Shown piece by piece: positions 1 through 5,131 of a DNA stretch of 5,138 nucleotides (within the stretch, counting starts at the first letter, position 1; every line of letters begins with the position of its first letter). Made by a program: the position numbers and the translations under genes. The notes beneath the pieces are model-generated. The model saw only the letters and a program-made list of their open reading frames with translations, did not search any database and was not told where the DNA came from. The stretch comes from Candidatus Poribacteria bacterium. Lineage in GTDB: Bacteria; Abyssobacteria; SURF-5. The stretch lies in contig JACRIR010000183.1 of NCBI GenBank assembly GCA_016215705.1, positions 1-5,138 on the forward strand. The letters are read 5' to 3'.

Positions 1-1062
1 CTAGTCGCCTCCGCTCAGTTCCGTAAGGACATGGCCGAGCTGTCCGGCTACAAACGCAACGAGCGAGGACGCGCGGGAATATTGCATCCGCGTGGGGCCG
101 ATGACACCGATCGCGCCCGTGGCGCGCCCGCCTATCCGGTAAGGCGACACCACAATGCTGCATTCTCTTGCGTCGTCGAGCGGGTTCTCAGAACCTATGC
201 GAATGCACACGTTTATTGGCATATCCTCGGGGATACAGTACTCGAGCAACTCGTTCAAGAGCCTCTTTTCATCAAAAACCCTGAGAAGGGGCCGTAACCG
301 GTCGAGATTCCTGAACTCGGGCTGGTCAAAAATGTTCTCTCTGCCCTCGAGATAGACGTAGCGTTCGCCATTTTCCGCCAACAGTTCCGAGAGGAGACTG
401 AGACCCAAAGCAGCCAGCCTCTTGTCTTGGGGATCAGCCGAGTCATCAAATGATCCCATCAGCGCGCGCGCCGAGGCAAATGAGAGAGCTTGGAGCTTCT
501 TGTTCAGAAAAGTCGCCAATTGGTCAATTTCTGAAGTAGTCATTGCCTCGGGCAGAATGGCAACCTGTTTCCTGATGCCGCCTATATTGGTTACCAACAG
601 CACGAGCGTCTTTCCGGACGAAAGAGGAACCAGTTCGACATGTTTGATCGTCTCGGTTTCCATTCTTGGGGTCTGCACCACTGCGGTGTAGTGGGTGAGA
701 ATCGAAAGAAGCCGGGAGGAAAGTTCGAATAGGTCCTCGAGTTGCTTGACACGCGATCGGTAAAGCTCTTCTATGTGGTGCTGTTCCTCAAGCTCGACCC
801 GGCGTATCTCCATGAGGTTATCAACATAGACCCTGTAGCCGGTGTCTGTGGGAATTCGGCCAGCGGATGTATGGGGCTGGCATATATAGCCCATTTCCTC
901 GAGGTCGGACATCACATTTCGGATTGAGGCGGGGCTGAGTCTAAAAGCCATTTTTTTCGCAATAGTTCGTGAGCCAACGGCCTCGGCCGTCGTAATATAT
1001 GTGTTTATAATAGCTTGCAATATGACTTTCTGACGTTCGGTCAAAGGTATATCTTGTTTCAT
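1..1062 (-). CDS. hrcA: Heat-inducible transcriptional repressor HrcA
   Basis: HrcA binds CIRCE operators and represses class I heat-shock genes (groESL, and often its own hrcA-grpE-dnaK operon) in the cytoplasm; GroEL is known to assist its folding, so free chaperone tunes repression. The 353-residue protein has the usual family length. A winged helix-turn-helix lies at about residues 5-75 (start LTERQ, recognition helix near SPASIRNVMSDLEEMGY), followed by the family signature HTSAGRIPTDTGYRVYVD at about 64-81. The GAF-like C-terminal domain ends with the typical IGVIGPTRMQYS block. I chose the ATG at 1062 because AAGGTGA (1080-1074) sits 11 bases upstream. An in-frame GTG at 1077 would add five residues (MRRIK) but has no ribosome site of its own. 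The stop codon is the first three bases of the window, so the gene is complete and any grpE/dnaK partners are outside. Identity is essentially certain; only the start is debatable. Confidence 0.96.
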   Translation of the reverse strand: MKQDIPLTERQKVILQAIINTYITTAEAVGSRTIAKKMAFRLSPASIRNVMSDLEEMGYICQPHTSAGRIPTDTGYRVYVDNLMEIRRVELEEQHHIEELYRSRVKQLEDLFELSSRLLSILTHYTAVVQTPRMETETIKHVELVPLSSGKTLVLLVTNIGGIRKQVAILPEAMTTSEIDQLATFLNKKLQALSFASARALMGSFDDSADPQDKRLAALGLSLLSELLAENGERYVYLEGRENIFDQPEFRNLDRLRPLLRVFDEKRLLNELLEYCIPEDMPINVCIRIGSENPLDDARECSIVVSPYRIGGRATGAIGVIGPTRMQYSRASSLVAFVAGQLGHVLTELSGGD

Positions 1063-1080
1063 TTTGATTCGTCTCACCTT

Positions 1081-1107
1081 TTGGCACTCTACACAATGGA
1101 GTGCTAA
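1081..1107 (-). promoter_or_regulatory. CIRCE operator (HrcA binding site) in the hrcA leader
   Basis: The inverted repeat reads TTGGCACTC, nine spacer bases, GAGTGCTAA on the plus strand. It matches the consensus TTAGCACTC-N9-GAGTGCTAA at 17 of 18 arm positions; the only deviation is A to G at the third base of the arm nearest the gene. It lies 18 bases before the hrcA ATG, directly next to the AAGGTGA ribosome site and downstream of the predicted transcription start. This is the classical place for HrcA autoregulation, so HrcA bound here would block its own transcription. As an RNA hairpin the repeat would also sit against the ribosome site. Confidence 0.95.
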
Positions 1108-1119
1108 ACCTCACGAAAG

Positions 1120-1147
1120 TTTATCAAAAGAATGAACGCTTTGTCAA
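1120..1147 (-). promoter_or_regulatory. Predicted sigma70-type promoter of hrcA
   Basis: On the minus strand a perfect -35 box TTGACA (1147-1142) is followed, after 16 bases, by GATAAA (1125-1120), which matches four of six bases of TATAAT. The start of transcription would fall near 1113, a few bases before the CIRCE element, giving a leader of about 50 bases. This geometry is that of a vegetative promoter controlled by a repressor at its start site, as expected for HrcA/CIRCE regulation. No sigma32-like -10 box was recognised. The prediction is from consensus matching only. Confidence 0.7.
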
Positions 1148-1192
1148 GCGCAAAACGGACGCGTTCTTGCTCCCCGCACCCCCTAGTGTAGT

Positions 1193-1291
1193 GTCTCAGA
1201 AATAACTTGAAGCGCTGCGAAGGGGACCGTCCCAGATTTACGGGCGCTTTGCGCCGTAGAATCGGGACTGTCCCCGAAAATCAAGTGAGAC
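1193..1291. repeat. REP/MITE-like nested palindromic element
   Basis: The core is an imperfect palindrome: GGGGACCGTCCC (1222-1233) faces GGGACTGTCCCC (1264-1275), with one mismatch between arms. Inside, GATT (1235-1238) pairs with AATC (1260-1263), and CGG(G)CGC (1241-1247) pairs with GCGCCG (1251-1256) around a TTT loop, so the element can fold into one long hairpin. Outside the core, ACTTGA (1205-1210) and GTCTCA (1193-1198) are mirrored by TCAAGTGAGAC (1281-1291), extending the symmetry to about 99 bases. The GGGGAC-GTCCC type of arm resembles REP sequences mobilised by REP-associated tyrosine transposases (RAYT); that assignment is from memory of the motif, and no transposase is present here. 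The element has no evident T-run, so it is unlikely to be a simple terminator. Confidence 0.65.
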
Positions 1292-1326
1292 GAATGGGGA
1301 AAGCAAGCCGAGCAAGGCGCCGGGTT

Positions 1327-1355
1327 CGGAGTCATGAGTCGCAAGTCGAAGTGTC
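1327..1355. repeat. Degenerate heptamer tandem repeat (nnnAGTC)
   Basis: Four consecutive units read CGGAGTC, ATGAGTC, GCAAGTC and GAAGTGTC. The first three share AGTC at a strict 7-base period, and the fourth is one base longer. It lies in non-coding DNA between the palindromic element and the terminator. It may be the remnant of an intergenic heptamer repeat, but with so few diverged copies chance cannot be excluded. Confidence 0.35.
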
Positions 1356-1451
1356 AAAATAGAGAGGCGAGAGATGAAAAGGGAAACGCAGTTTTCGTAG
1401 ATAAATAGATCAGAAACGTTACTCGATTCGAGACATTCACGTTCCGGAGAC

Positions 1452-1492
1452 AAAAAAGGAGCGGCGGGTATTAGCACCGGCACCGCTCCTTT
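1452..1492 (-). terminator. Intrinsic terminator of the outer-membrane barrel gene
   Basis: Read on the minus strand, AAAGGAGCGG (1492-1483) pairs perfectly over 10 bases with CCGCTCCTTT (1464-1455), and the run of T continues to 1452, giving six T in a row. The 18-base interior can form a few further G-C pairs. The hairpin begins 36 bases after the stop codon of the minus-strand barrel gene, so it most plausibly ends that transcript before it reaches the hrcA promoter. On the plus strand the hairpin is followed only by TTTCACC, so termination in that direction would be weak. Confidence 0.85.
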
Positions 1493-1528
1493 CACCAAAT
1501 AATTGCCGCTACGGCTCTTGATGGTCGC

Positions 1529-2443
1529 TCATTTGAACTTCCAGATAAGTCGCAGGGTCGAGCGCACACCCTCCGGACGCATCTCGGCGGCGGATTCGAA
1601 GTTGATCGCGCCCATGAGGGTCAGCGCCGGGTTGATGTGCCACACGAGCCCCGGTCCAATCGCGAAAACTTCTTCTTCGGTGTCGTCTTCGATCCCCGGC
1701 GGGCCGCCATCGAAATCATCTTCCTCAAGTTGCTTCAAATAGTATCCTGCGATACCAAGCCTGAGCGAATCAGTCACGGCATAATCTACCGCATAGTTGA
1801 AATGTATCGCTTGGCCCGCCTGAACATCGAGAGCGGGCGCTCGATTGTCGTTTTCCGATGTCCACAGGTAATGGAACCGCAAGCTGGTCGTCAATTTCGG
1901 GGTGATGAAATAGGTGAAAGTATAGTAGGGGTCGAGCGCCCAAACGTCGCCACCCGCGTTCAGGACGTTGTCCTCATCGTTTTCCCCTGTCGGCATGATC
2001 ACCTGGAACTCGAACCGGTGGAAATAGGGCCGCCCGAAGATCATATGCGGACCCCACTGGATGAACGGGCCAACATACACGTCGCTCAGGCCGTCCTGTG
2101 AGCTCAACGGCGGGTCCACATCAATGTCTGCAAAGGGAACGATGACGTCAATTCCCGGATTGCCGCCGAGAAACTGTATATTCGACTGATATATGATCTG
2201 ATTGAGACTGATGATCGCGTCGAGGTTTGCGTTGTCAATCAGCGTGTGCCCATCACCGCCTTTGATTTCGTCCGCGCTGATAACTTGGATATACTCGGTA
2301 AAATACCAGCCTGGCCCGGGTGATGCGCCGTCGATGAAGTTCGTGGCCCCCAGATTGATCGCTAGGGGCTGGTTCAACGCGTAGACAGGCGCTGCAAAAC
2401 AGATGAGTGTGATTGCTAGAATGAAACCGATGTGCTTCTTCAT
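1529..2443 (-). CDS. SphA/MetA-pathway-type outer-membrane beta-barrel protein
   Basis: The 304-residue product looks like a member of the SphA / 'phenol degradation MetA' family (Phenol_MetA_deg), outer-membrane barrels often encoded beside aromatic-compound pathways and presumed to be transport channels; substrate and direct function are unknown. A Sec signal peptide (KKH, hydrophobic core at 5-18, likely cleavage after VYA at 22) has no usable lipobox. The mature start holds the family-like NFIDGASPGPGWYFTEY segment (35-51). Alternating aromatic strands run to the C-terminus, which ends LRLIWKFK, a barrel-like terminal strand with Trp and Phe near the end. An acidic stretch at 240-258 (11 Asp/Glu) probably forms a surface loop. 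I chose the ATG at 2443 because it has a strong ribosome site, GGGGAGG, nine bases upstream of it; a start at 2554 would add 37 non-signal-like residues. No aromatic degradation genes adjoin it, so the MetA name should not be read as a function. Confidence 0.8.
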   Translation of the reverse strand: MKKHIGFILAITLICFAAPVYALNQPLAINLGATNFIDGASPGPGWYFTEYIQVISADEIKGGDGHTLIDNANLDAIISLNQIIYQSNIQFLGGNPGIDVIVPFADIDVDPPLSSQDGLSDVYVGPFIQWGPHMIFGRPYFHRFEFQVIMPTGENDEDNVLNAGGDVWALDPYYTFTYFITPKLTTSLRFHYLWTSENDNRAPALDVQAGQAIHFNYAVDYAVTDSLRLGIAGYYLKQLEEDDFDGGPPGIEDDTEEEVFAIGPGLVWHINPALTLMGAINFESAAEMRPEGVRSTLRLIWKFK

Positions 2444-2623
2444 TGCCTGCTTCCTCCCCTTTTCTCCCTCTACACTTACCATGAGAAATCCTTCAACTGG
2501 AAACACCGTGCCGCATAGTGTCCCCAACTGAAGGCAGCCTCTCCTCTCTTGCACGCAACCTGTCTCGTCCGAGGGTCAGCCGCTCGAGACCGGCTTTGAC
2601 AGGCGCTGCGCAGATGTCCGGTA

Positions 2624-2680
2624 ATGCTAGCAAAAACGCTTGCGGATTTCAAGTAAAAACGTGCTTAGTAAACGTGTAAA
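2624..2680 (-). promoter_or_regulatory. Candidate promoter(s) of the barrel gene
   Basis: Two overlapping sigma70-like candidates face left. One is TTTACA (2680-2675), 17 bases, TTTACT (2657-2652). The other is TTGAAA (2652-2647), 17 bases, TAGCAT (2629-2624). Each matches five of six -35 bases and four of six -10 bases. Either would give a long leader of roughly 175-205 bases before the ATG at 2443. No closer promoter was recognised. The sequence alone does not decide between them. Confidence 0.35.
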
Positions 2681-2738
2681 TCAGCGGTAAATAAGACCCT
2701 ACAAGTCCAGTTTGGACGTTATGTCGGCCGGTTTGCAC

Positions 2739-2767
2739 TTGAGATTTCTGCGCATTTCATGTATCAT
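2739..2767 (+). promoter_or_regulatory. Predicted sigma70-type promoter of trpB2
   Basis: TTGAGA (2739-2744) and TATCAT (2762-2767) each match five of six consensus bases and are exactly 17 bases apart. Transcription would begin near 2774, leaving a leader of about 37 bases. The motif TGCGCA occurs inside the spacer (2749-2754) and again at the presumed start site within the perfect palindrome TTGCGCAA (2767-2774), which is a plausible operator position. The promoter call rests on consensus matching and position only. Confidence 0.7.
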
Positions 2768-2782
2768 TGCGCAAATGTAACT

Positions 2783-2803
2783 AGGAGGAACCCCGGAGAG
2801 GAG
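2783..2803 (+). promoter_or_regulatory. Two ribosome-binding sequences before trpB2
   Basis: The functional site is most likely GGAGAGGAG (2795-2803), seven bases before the ATG. A stronger textbook match, AGGAGG (2783-2788), lies 22 bases before the same ATG, too far for direct initiation, and no start codon follows it at a usable distance. It may act as a standby ribosome site or be incidental. Confidence 0.55.
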
Positions 2804-2810
2804 CGCTATT

Positions 2811-4163
2811 ATGGAAGAAACCAGATTCTTGCTTGGAGCAAAAGACCTGCCAAAAACGTGGTACAACGTTCTGCCGGACCTTCCACGACCGCTTGATCCG
2901 CCTTTAAACCCGGCGACTAAACAGCCGATAGGCCCGGATGCGCTTGCGGCGCTGTTCCCGATGGCGCTGATCGAGCAGGAAGTGTCGAGCAAGGGCGAGA
3001 TACCGATTCCGCCGGAAGTACTTGACATCTATGCCCTGTGGCGACCGACCCCGCTCAGGCGCGCGATAAGACTCGAGCAGATGCTCGGAACTCCCGCAAA
3101 GATTTTCTACAAGGACGAAAGCGTCAGCCCGTCGGGCAGCCACAAGCTGAATACCGCCGTCGCTCAGACCTTCTACAATAAACAGGACGGCACGAAGCGC
3201 ATCACCACCGAGACCGGCGCCGGCCAATGGGGAAGCGCTCTCTCTATTGCATGCAAGATGTTCGATATCACCTGCCGCGTATACATGGTGAAAGTGAGCT
3301 ACCAGCAGAAACCTTACCGGCGTTCATTGATGCAGGTATTCGGCGCCGAGGTCATTCCCAGCCCGAGCAAGCTCACGAAATTCGGACAGCAAGTGCTGAA
3401 GGAAGACCCGGAATGCACTGGCTCGCTTGGCATCGCCATCAGCGAGGCGATGGAGGACGCGGTTACCTCGAAGAACACGAGATACTCGCTCGGAAGCGTG
3501 CTGAATCACGTGCTGCTTCACCAGACCGTCATCGGACAAGAGGCCAAGAAACAGATGGAGCTCGCGGGGGCATACCCCGACTTCATCATCGGCTGCGTCG
3601 GCGGCGGCAGCAACTATGCCGGCTTGGCGCTTCCGTTCATGCGCGACAAGCTGAAGGGCGGAAAGAAAACCCGTTTCATCGCCGTCGAGCCTCGGGCATG
3701 TCCGTCCATAACAAAAGGTAGATACGCCTACGACCATGGCGACACCGCCAGGATGACGCCGCTGCTGAAACAGCACACGCTCGGACACGTGTTCATTCCT
3801 CCTGCAATCCACGCGGGCGGGCTCAGGTACCACGGAATGGCCGGCATTATCAGTTTGCTGTGCGCCGAGAAGTGCATGGAAGCGGTCGCCTACCATCAAA
3901 GCGACGTCTTCAAGAATGCGATGCTGTTCGCGCAAGCTGAAGGAACTATACCCGCGCCCGAAACTTCGCATGCGATCGCGGCGGCCATAGACATAGCCAA
4001 GGAATGCAAGAAGACGGGTGAGAAGAAGACGATATTGCTGAATTTCAGCGGTCACGGGTATTTCGACATGGGCGCCTATGATTCGTATCTCGCCGGCAAA
4101 CTCGAAGATACCGAATGCACGCAAGAGGAGATCGAACAAGCGCTTCAGTGCCTGCCGAAGTGA
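2811..4163 (+). CDS. trpB: Tryptophan synthase beta chain, TrpB2 (TrpEb_2) type
   Basis: This PLP enzyme makes L-tryptophan from indole and serine in the cytoplasm. At 450 residues and with the N-terminal block LPKTWYNVLPDLP...PPLNP (about 13-34) it belongs to the longer TrpB2 branch rather than the roughly 400-residue TrpB1 that pairs with TrpA. Lys112 in GSHKLNTA is the expected Schiff-base lysine, Glu134 in TETGAGQWG the catalytic acid/base, GGGSN at 264-268 the cofactor phosphate loop, and SGHG at 413-416 the C-terminal cofactor-contact segment. HAGGLRYHGM (334-343) is typical of the branch. TrpB2 enzymes are known to lack strong TrpA interaction and may work alone, salvaging indole; an archaeal subgroup was reported to prefer O-phosphoserine. 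No trpA or other trp gene adjoins it, which fits a stand-alone role. All key residues are intact. A good promoter and ribosome site support this start. Confidence 0.96.
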   Translation: MEETRFLLGAKDLPKTWYNVLPDLPRPLDPPLNPATKQPIGPDALAALFPMALIEQEVSSKGEIPIPPEVLDIYALWRPTPLRRAIRLEQMLGTPAKIFYKDESVSPSGSHKLNTAVAQTFYNKQDGTKRITTETGAGQWGSALSIACKMFDITCRVYMVKVSYQQKPYRRSLMQVFGAEVIPSPSKLTKFGQQVLKEDPECTGSLGIAISEAMEDAVTSKNTRYSLGSVLNHVLLHQTVIGQEAKKQMELAGAYPDFIIGCVGGGSNYAGLALPFMRDKLKGGKKTRFIAVEPRACPSITKGRYAYDHGDTARMTPLLKQHTLGHVFIPPAIHAGGLRYHGMAGIISLLCAEKCMEAVAYHQSDVFKNAMLFAQAEGTIPAPETSHAIAAAIDIAKECKKTGEKKTILLNFSGHGYFDMGAYDSYLAGKLEDTECTQEEIEQALQCLPK

Positions 4164-4209
4164 GGCAAAAGGCAAAGGCGAAAGAAGGAGTCAAGGTCGA
4201 AGACCCAAC

Positions 4210-4240
4210 ACAGATAAACCGAAAAACAGATAAACCGAAA
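4210..4240. repeat. Two-copy 16-bp direct repeat downstream of trpB2
   Basis: The unit ACAGATAAACCGAAA occurs at 4210-4224 and, unchanged, at 4226-4240, giving a 16-base period with one A between copies. It lies in the non-coding spacer between trpB2 and the crotonase gene, just before the nested palindrome. It may be a recent slippage duplication, and no function is evident. Confidence 0.75.
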
Positions 4241-4246
4241 GAGAAG

Positions 4247-4291
4247 AATCCCCCTCTTTCCCCCTTTGGAAAAGGGGGAGACAGGGGGATT
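4247..4291. repeat. Nested C/G-run palindrome (REP-like or terminator hairpin)
   Basis: An outer pair AATCCCCCT (4247-4255) / AGGGGGATT (4283-4291) encloses an inner pair CCCCCTTT (4260-4267) / AAAGGGGG (4271-4278) with a GGA loop, joined by short partly paired segments. Each arm is a perfect complement. Elements of the form AATCCCCC...CCCCCTTT...AAAGGGGG...GGGGGATT are, from general knowledge, common dispersed intergenic repeats in many bacterial genomes. The RNA hairpin would be very stable and could attenuate read-through from trpB2 into the crotonase gene, but it lacks a downstream U-run, so calling it a terminator would overreach. Confidence 0.75.
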
Positions 4292-4339
4292 TGAATCTTG
4301 ACGAGGTTCTCAGCGCTCTTGGGAAACGGGGAGAAAATA

Positions 4340-5131
4340 ATGAAATTCACAACGCTGAAGTACGAAATATCCGACGCAGTGGCGACGATCACGCTTGACC
4401 GCCCGCAGGTGCTCAACGCCATGAACAGGGAGTTGATGGACGACTTCAATAACGTGTTCGAGATCGCCGGGGCGGACCGCGCCGTGCGCGCCGTCGTTCT
4501 CACCGGTGCAGGCCGCGGTTTCTGTTCGGGCGCCGACCTGAAATCGCTGTTCGCAGAACCCGAGGCCGGAGAGCCCATCATCTTCAAGAGCTATCTGCGC
4601 CGGGTCAACGAGCTCATCATCAGAATCATGCGCCTCGAGAAGCCCGTCATCGCGGCCGTCAATGGGCCGGCGGTCGGCGCGGGCTGCAACATCGCCCTCG
4701 CCTGCGACATCATCTATATGGGCCGAGAGGCTTATCTTTCCGAGATATTCGTGAAACGCGGGCTCGTGCCCGATTTCGGGGGTCTTTATTTGCTCACGCG
4801 CTACGTAGGACTCGCGAAAGCAAAGGAGCTTATTTTCACCGGCGAGAGGGTGAGCGGCGACGAGGCGCTCAAGCTGGGAATTGTGAACCGCGTGTTCACT
4901 GCCAAGCGGTTGTTGCCCGAAGCCATGAAGTTTGCGCGGCAAATGGCCGCCGGCCCGACGGCAGCGATCGCCCTTGCGAAACTCGGCATCCACCGCGGCC
5001 TCGACGGCGGAATGGACGCTGTCCTTGAATACGAGGCCCTGGCGCAGGCGGTCATCAGAACCACGGGCGACACATTCGAGGCCCTCTCCGCGTTCCTCGA
5101 GAAACGAGAGCCCAAATTCCAAGGCAAATAA
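4340..5131 (+). CDS. Crotonase-superfamily protein (enoyl-CoA hydratase/isomerase-like)
   Basis: The 263-residue protein has the normal crotonase length and acts presumably on an acyl-CoA thioester in the cytoplasm. The oxyanion-hole segments are present: GRGFCSGADL (58-67) and NGPAVGAGCNIALACDI (108-124). The C-terminus FLEKREPKFQGK is also typical. The two glutamates of classical hydratase (Glu144 and Glu164 of rat crotonase) align by eye with Asn117 and Phe137, so plain hydration of 2-enoyl-CoA is doubtful. Asp145 in GLVPDFGG (141-148) occupies the position of the Asp used by PaaG-type isomerases and by 4-chlorobenzoyl-CoA dehalogenase, so an isomerase-like or other crotonase reaction is more likely; the substrate is unknown. 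The ATG at 4340 is chosen because GGGGAG (4328-4333) lies six bases upstream; a TTG at 4298 would start inside poorly conserved sequence. It ends in tandem TAA codons. The 176-base gap after trpB2 shows no good promoter, so read-through is possible. Confidence 0.9.
   Translation: MKFTTLKYEISDAVATITLDRPQVLNAMNRELMDDFNNVFEIAGADRAVRAVVLTGAGRGFCSGADLKSLFAEPEAGEPIIFKSYLRRVNELIIRIMRLEKPVIAAVNGPAVGAGCNIALACDIIYMGREAYLSEIFVKRGLVPDFGGLYLLTRYVGLAKAKELIFTGERVSGDEALKLGIVNRVFTAKRLLPEAMKFARQMAAGPTAAIALAKLGIHRGLDGGMDAVLEYEALAQAVIRTTGDTFEALSAFLEKREPKFQGK

Larger units (their letters stand above)
1063..1528. other. Intergenic region between the hrcA start and the barrel-gene stop
   Basis: This stretch of 466 bases holds no credible gene. 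From left to right it contains the hrcA ribosome site, CIRCE and promoter (to 1147), a palindromic REP/MITE-like element (about 1193-1291), a degenerate heptamer repeat (1327-1355), a low-information AT/purine-mixed stretch (about 1356-1450), and the intrinsic terminator of the minus-strand barrel gene (1452-1492). The one open frame of moderate length runs through the terminator and the palindrome on the minus strand and has no family resemblance, so I regard it as spurious. Confidence 0.7.
2444..2810. other. Divergent intergenic region between the barrel gene and trpB2
   Basis: This stretch of 367 bases separates two genes transcribed away from each other. The part nearest the barrel gene (about 2444-2590) holds its ribosome site and a long GC-richer leader with no recognisable RNA element. 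The middle (2590-2700) is AT-richer and holds the leftward promoter candidates and a direct repeat AAACGTG (2657-2663 and 2670-2676). The right part carries a small inverted repeat GTCCA-GTT-TGGAC (2705-2717), the trpB2 promoter and its ribosome sites. No T-box, TRAP site or tryptophan-rich leader peptide was found. Confidence 0.6.

Noticed and set aside
1285-1295. An 11-base match GTGAGACGAAT identical to the start of the hrcA message (1077-1067, minus strand), as a possible antisense or recombination signal.
   Set aside because: The match is short, does not extend on either side, and is partly explained by the outer arm of the palindromic element.
1238-1498. An 86-codon open frame on the minus strand in the hrcA/barrel intergenic region.
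   Set aside because: It begins inside the terminator hairpin and ends in the palindromic element, resembles no family I know, and is best explained as chance.
2444-2554. An N-terminal extension of the barrel protein by 37 residues to an ATG at 2554.
   Set aside because: The extension would bury the signal peptide and lacks the strong GGGGAGG ribosome site found before the ATG at 2443.
2596-2629. TTGACA at 2596-2601 on the plus strand as an alternative trpB2 promoter.
   Set aside because: No acceptable -10 box occurs at 16-18 bases; the nearest AT-containing hexamers are at 19 or more and match poorly.
2721-2780. A 19-codon reading frame starting ATG at 2721 and ending TAA just before AGGAGG, as a possible leader peptide of trpB2.
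   Set aside because: It has no tryptophan codon, no ribosome site before its ATG, and the best trpB2 promoter lies inside it, so its start codon would not be in the transcript.
3324-4175. A long minus-strand open frame opposite trpB2.
   Set aside because: It is the antisense shadow of a strongly conserved gene; the plus-strand frame carries all TrpB2 motifs and the minus frame carries none.
4298-4339. TTGACG at 4298-4303 as the -35 box of a separate crotonase promoter, or TTG at 4298 as its start codon.
   Set aside because: There is no -10 box at a usable distance, transcription would begin within the ribosome site, and the ATG at 4340 has a well-placed GGGGAG.
4310-5122. A 270-codon minus-strand frame opposite the crotonase gene.
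   Set aside because: It is a GC-rich antisense shadow without recognisable motifs; the plus-strand crotonase signatures are clear.
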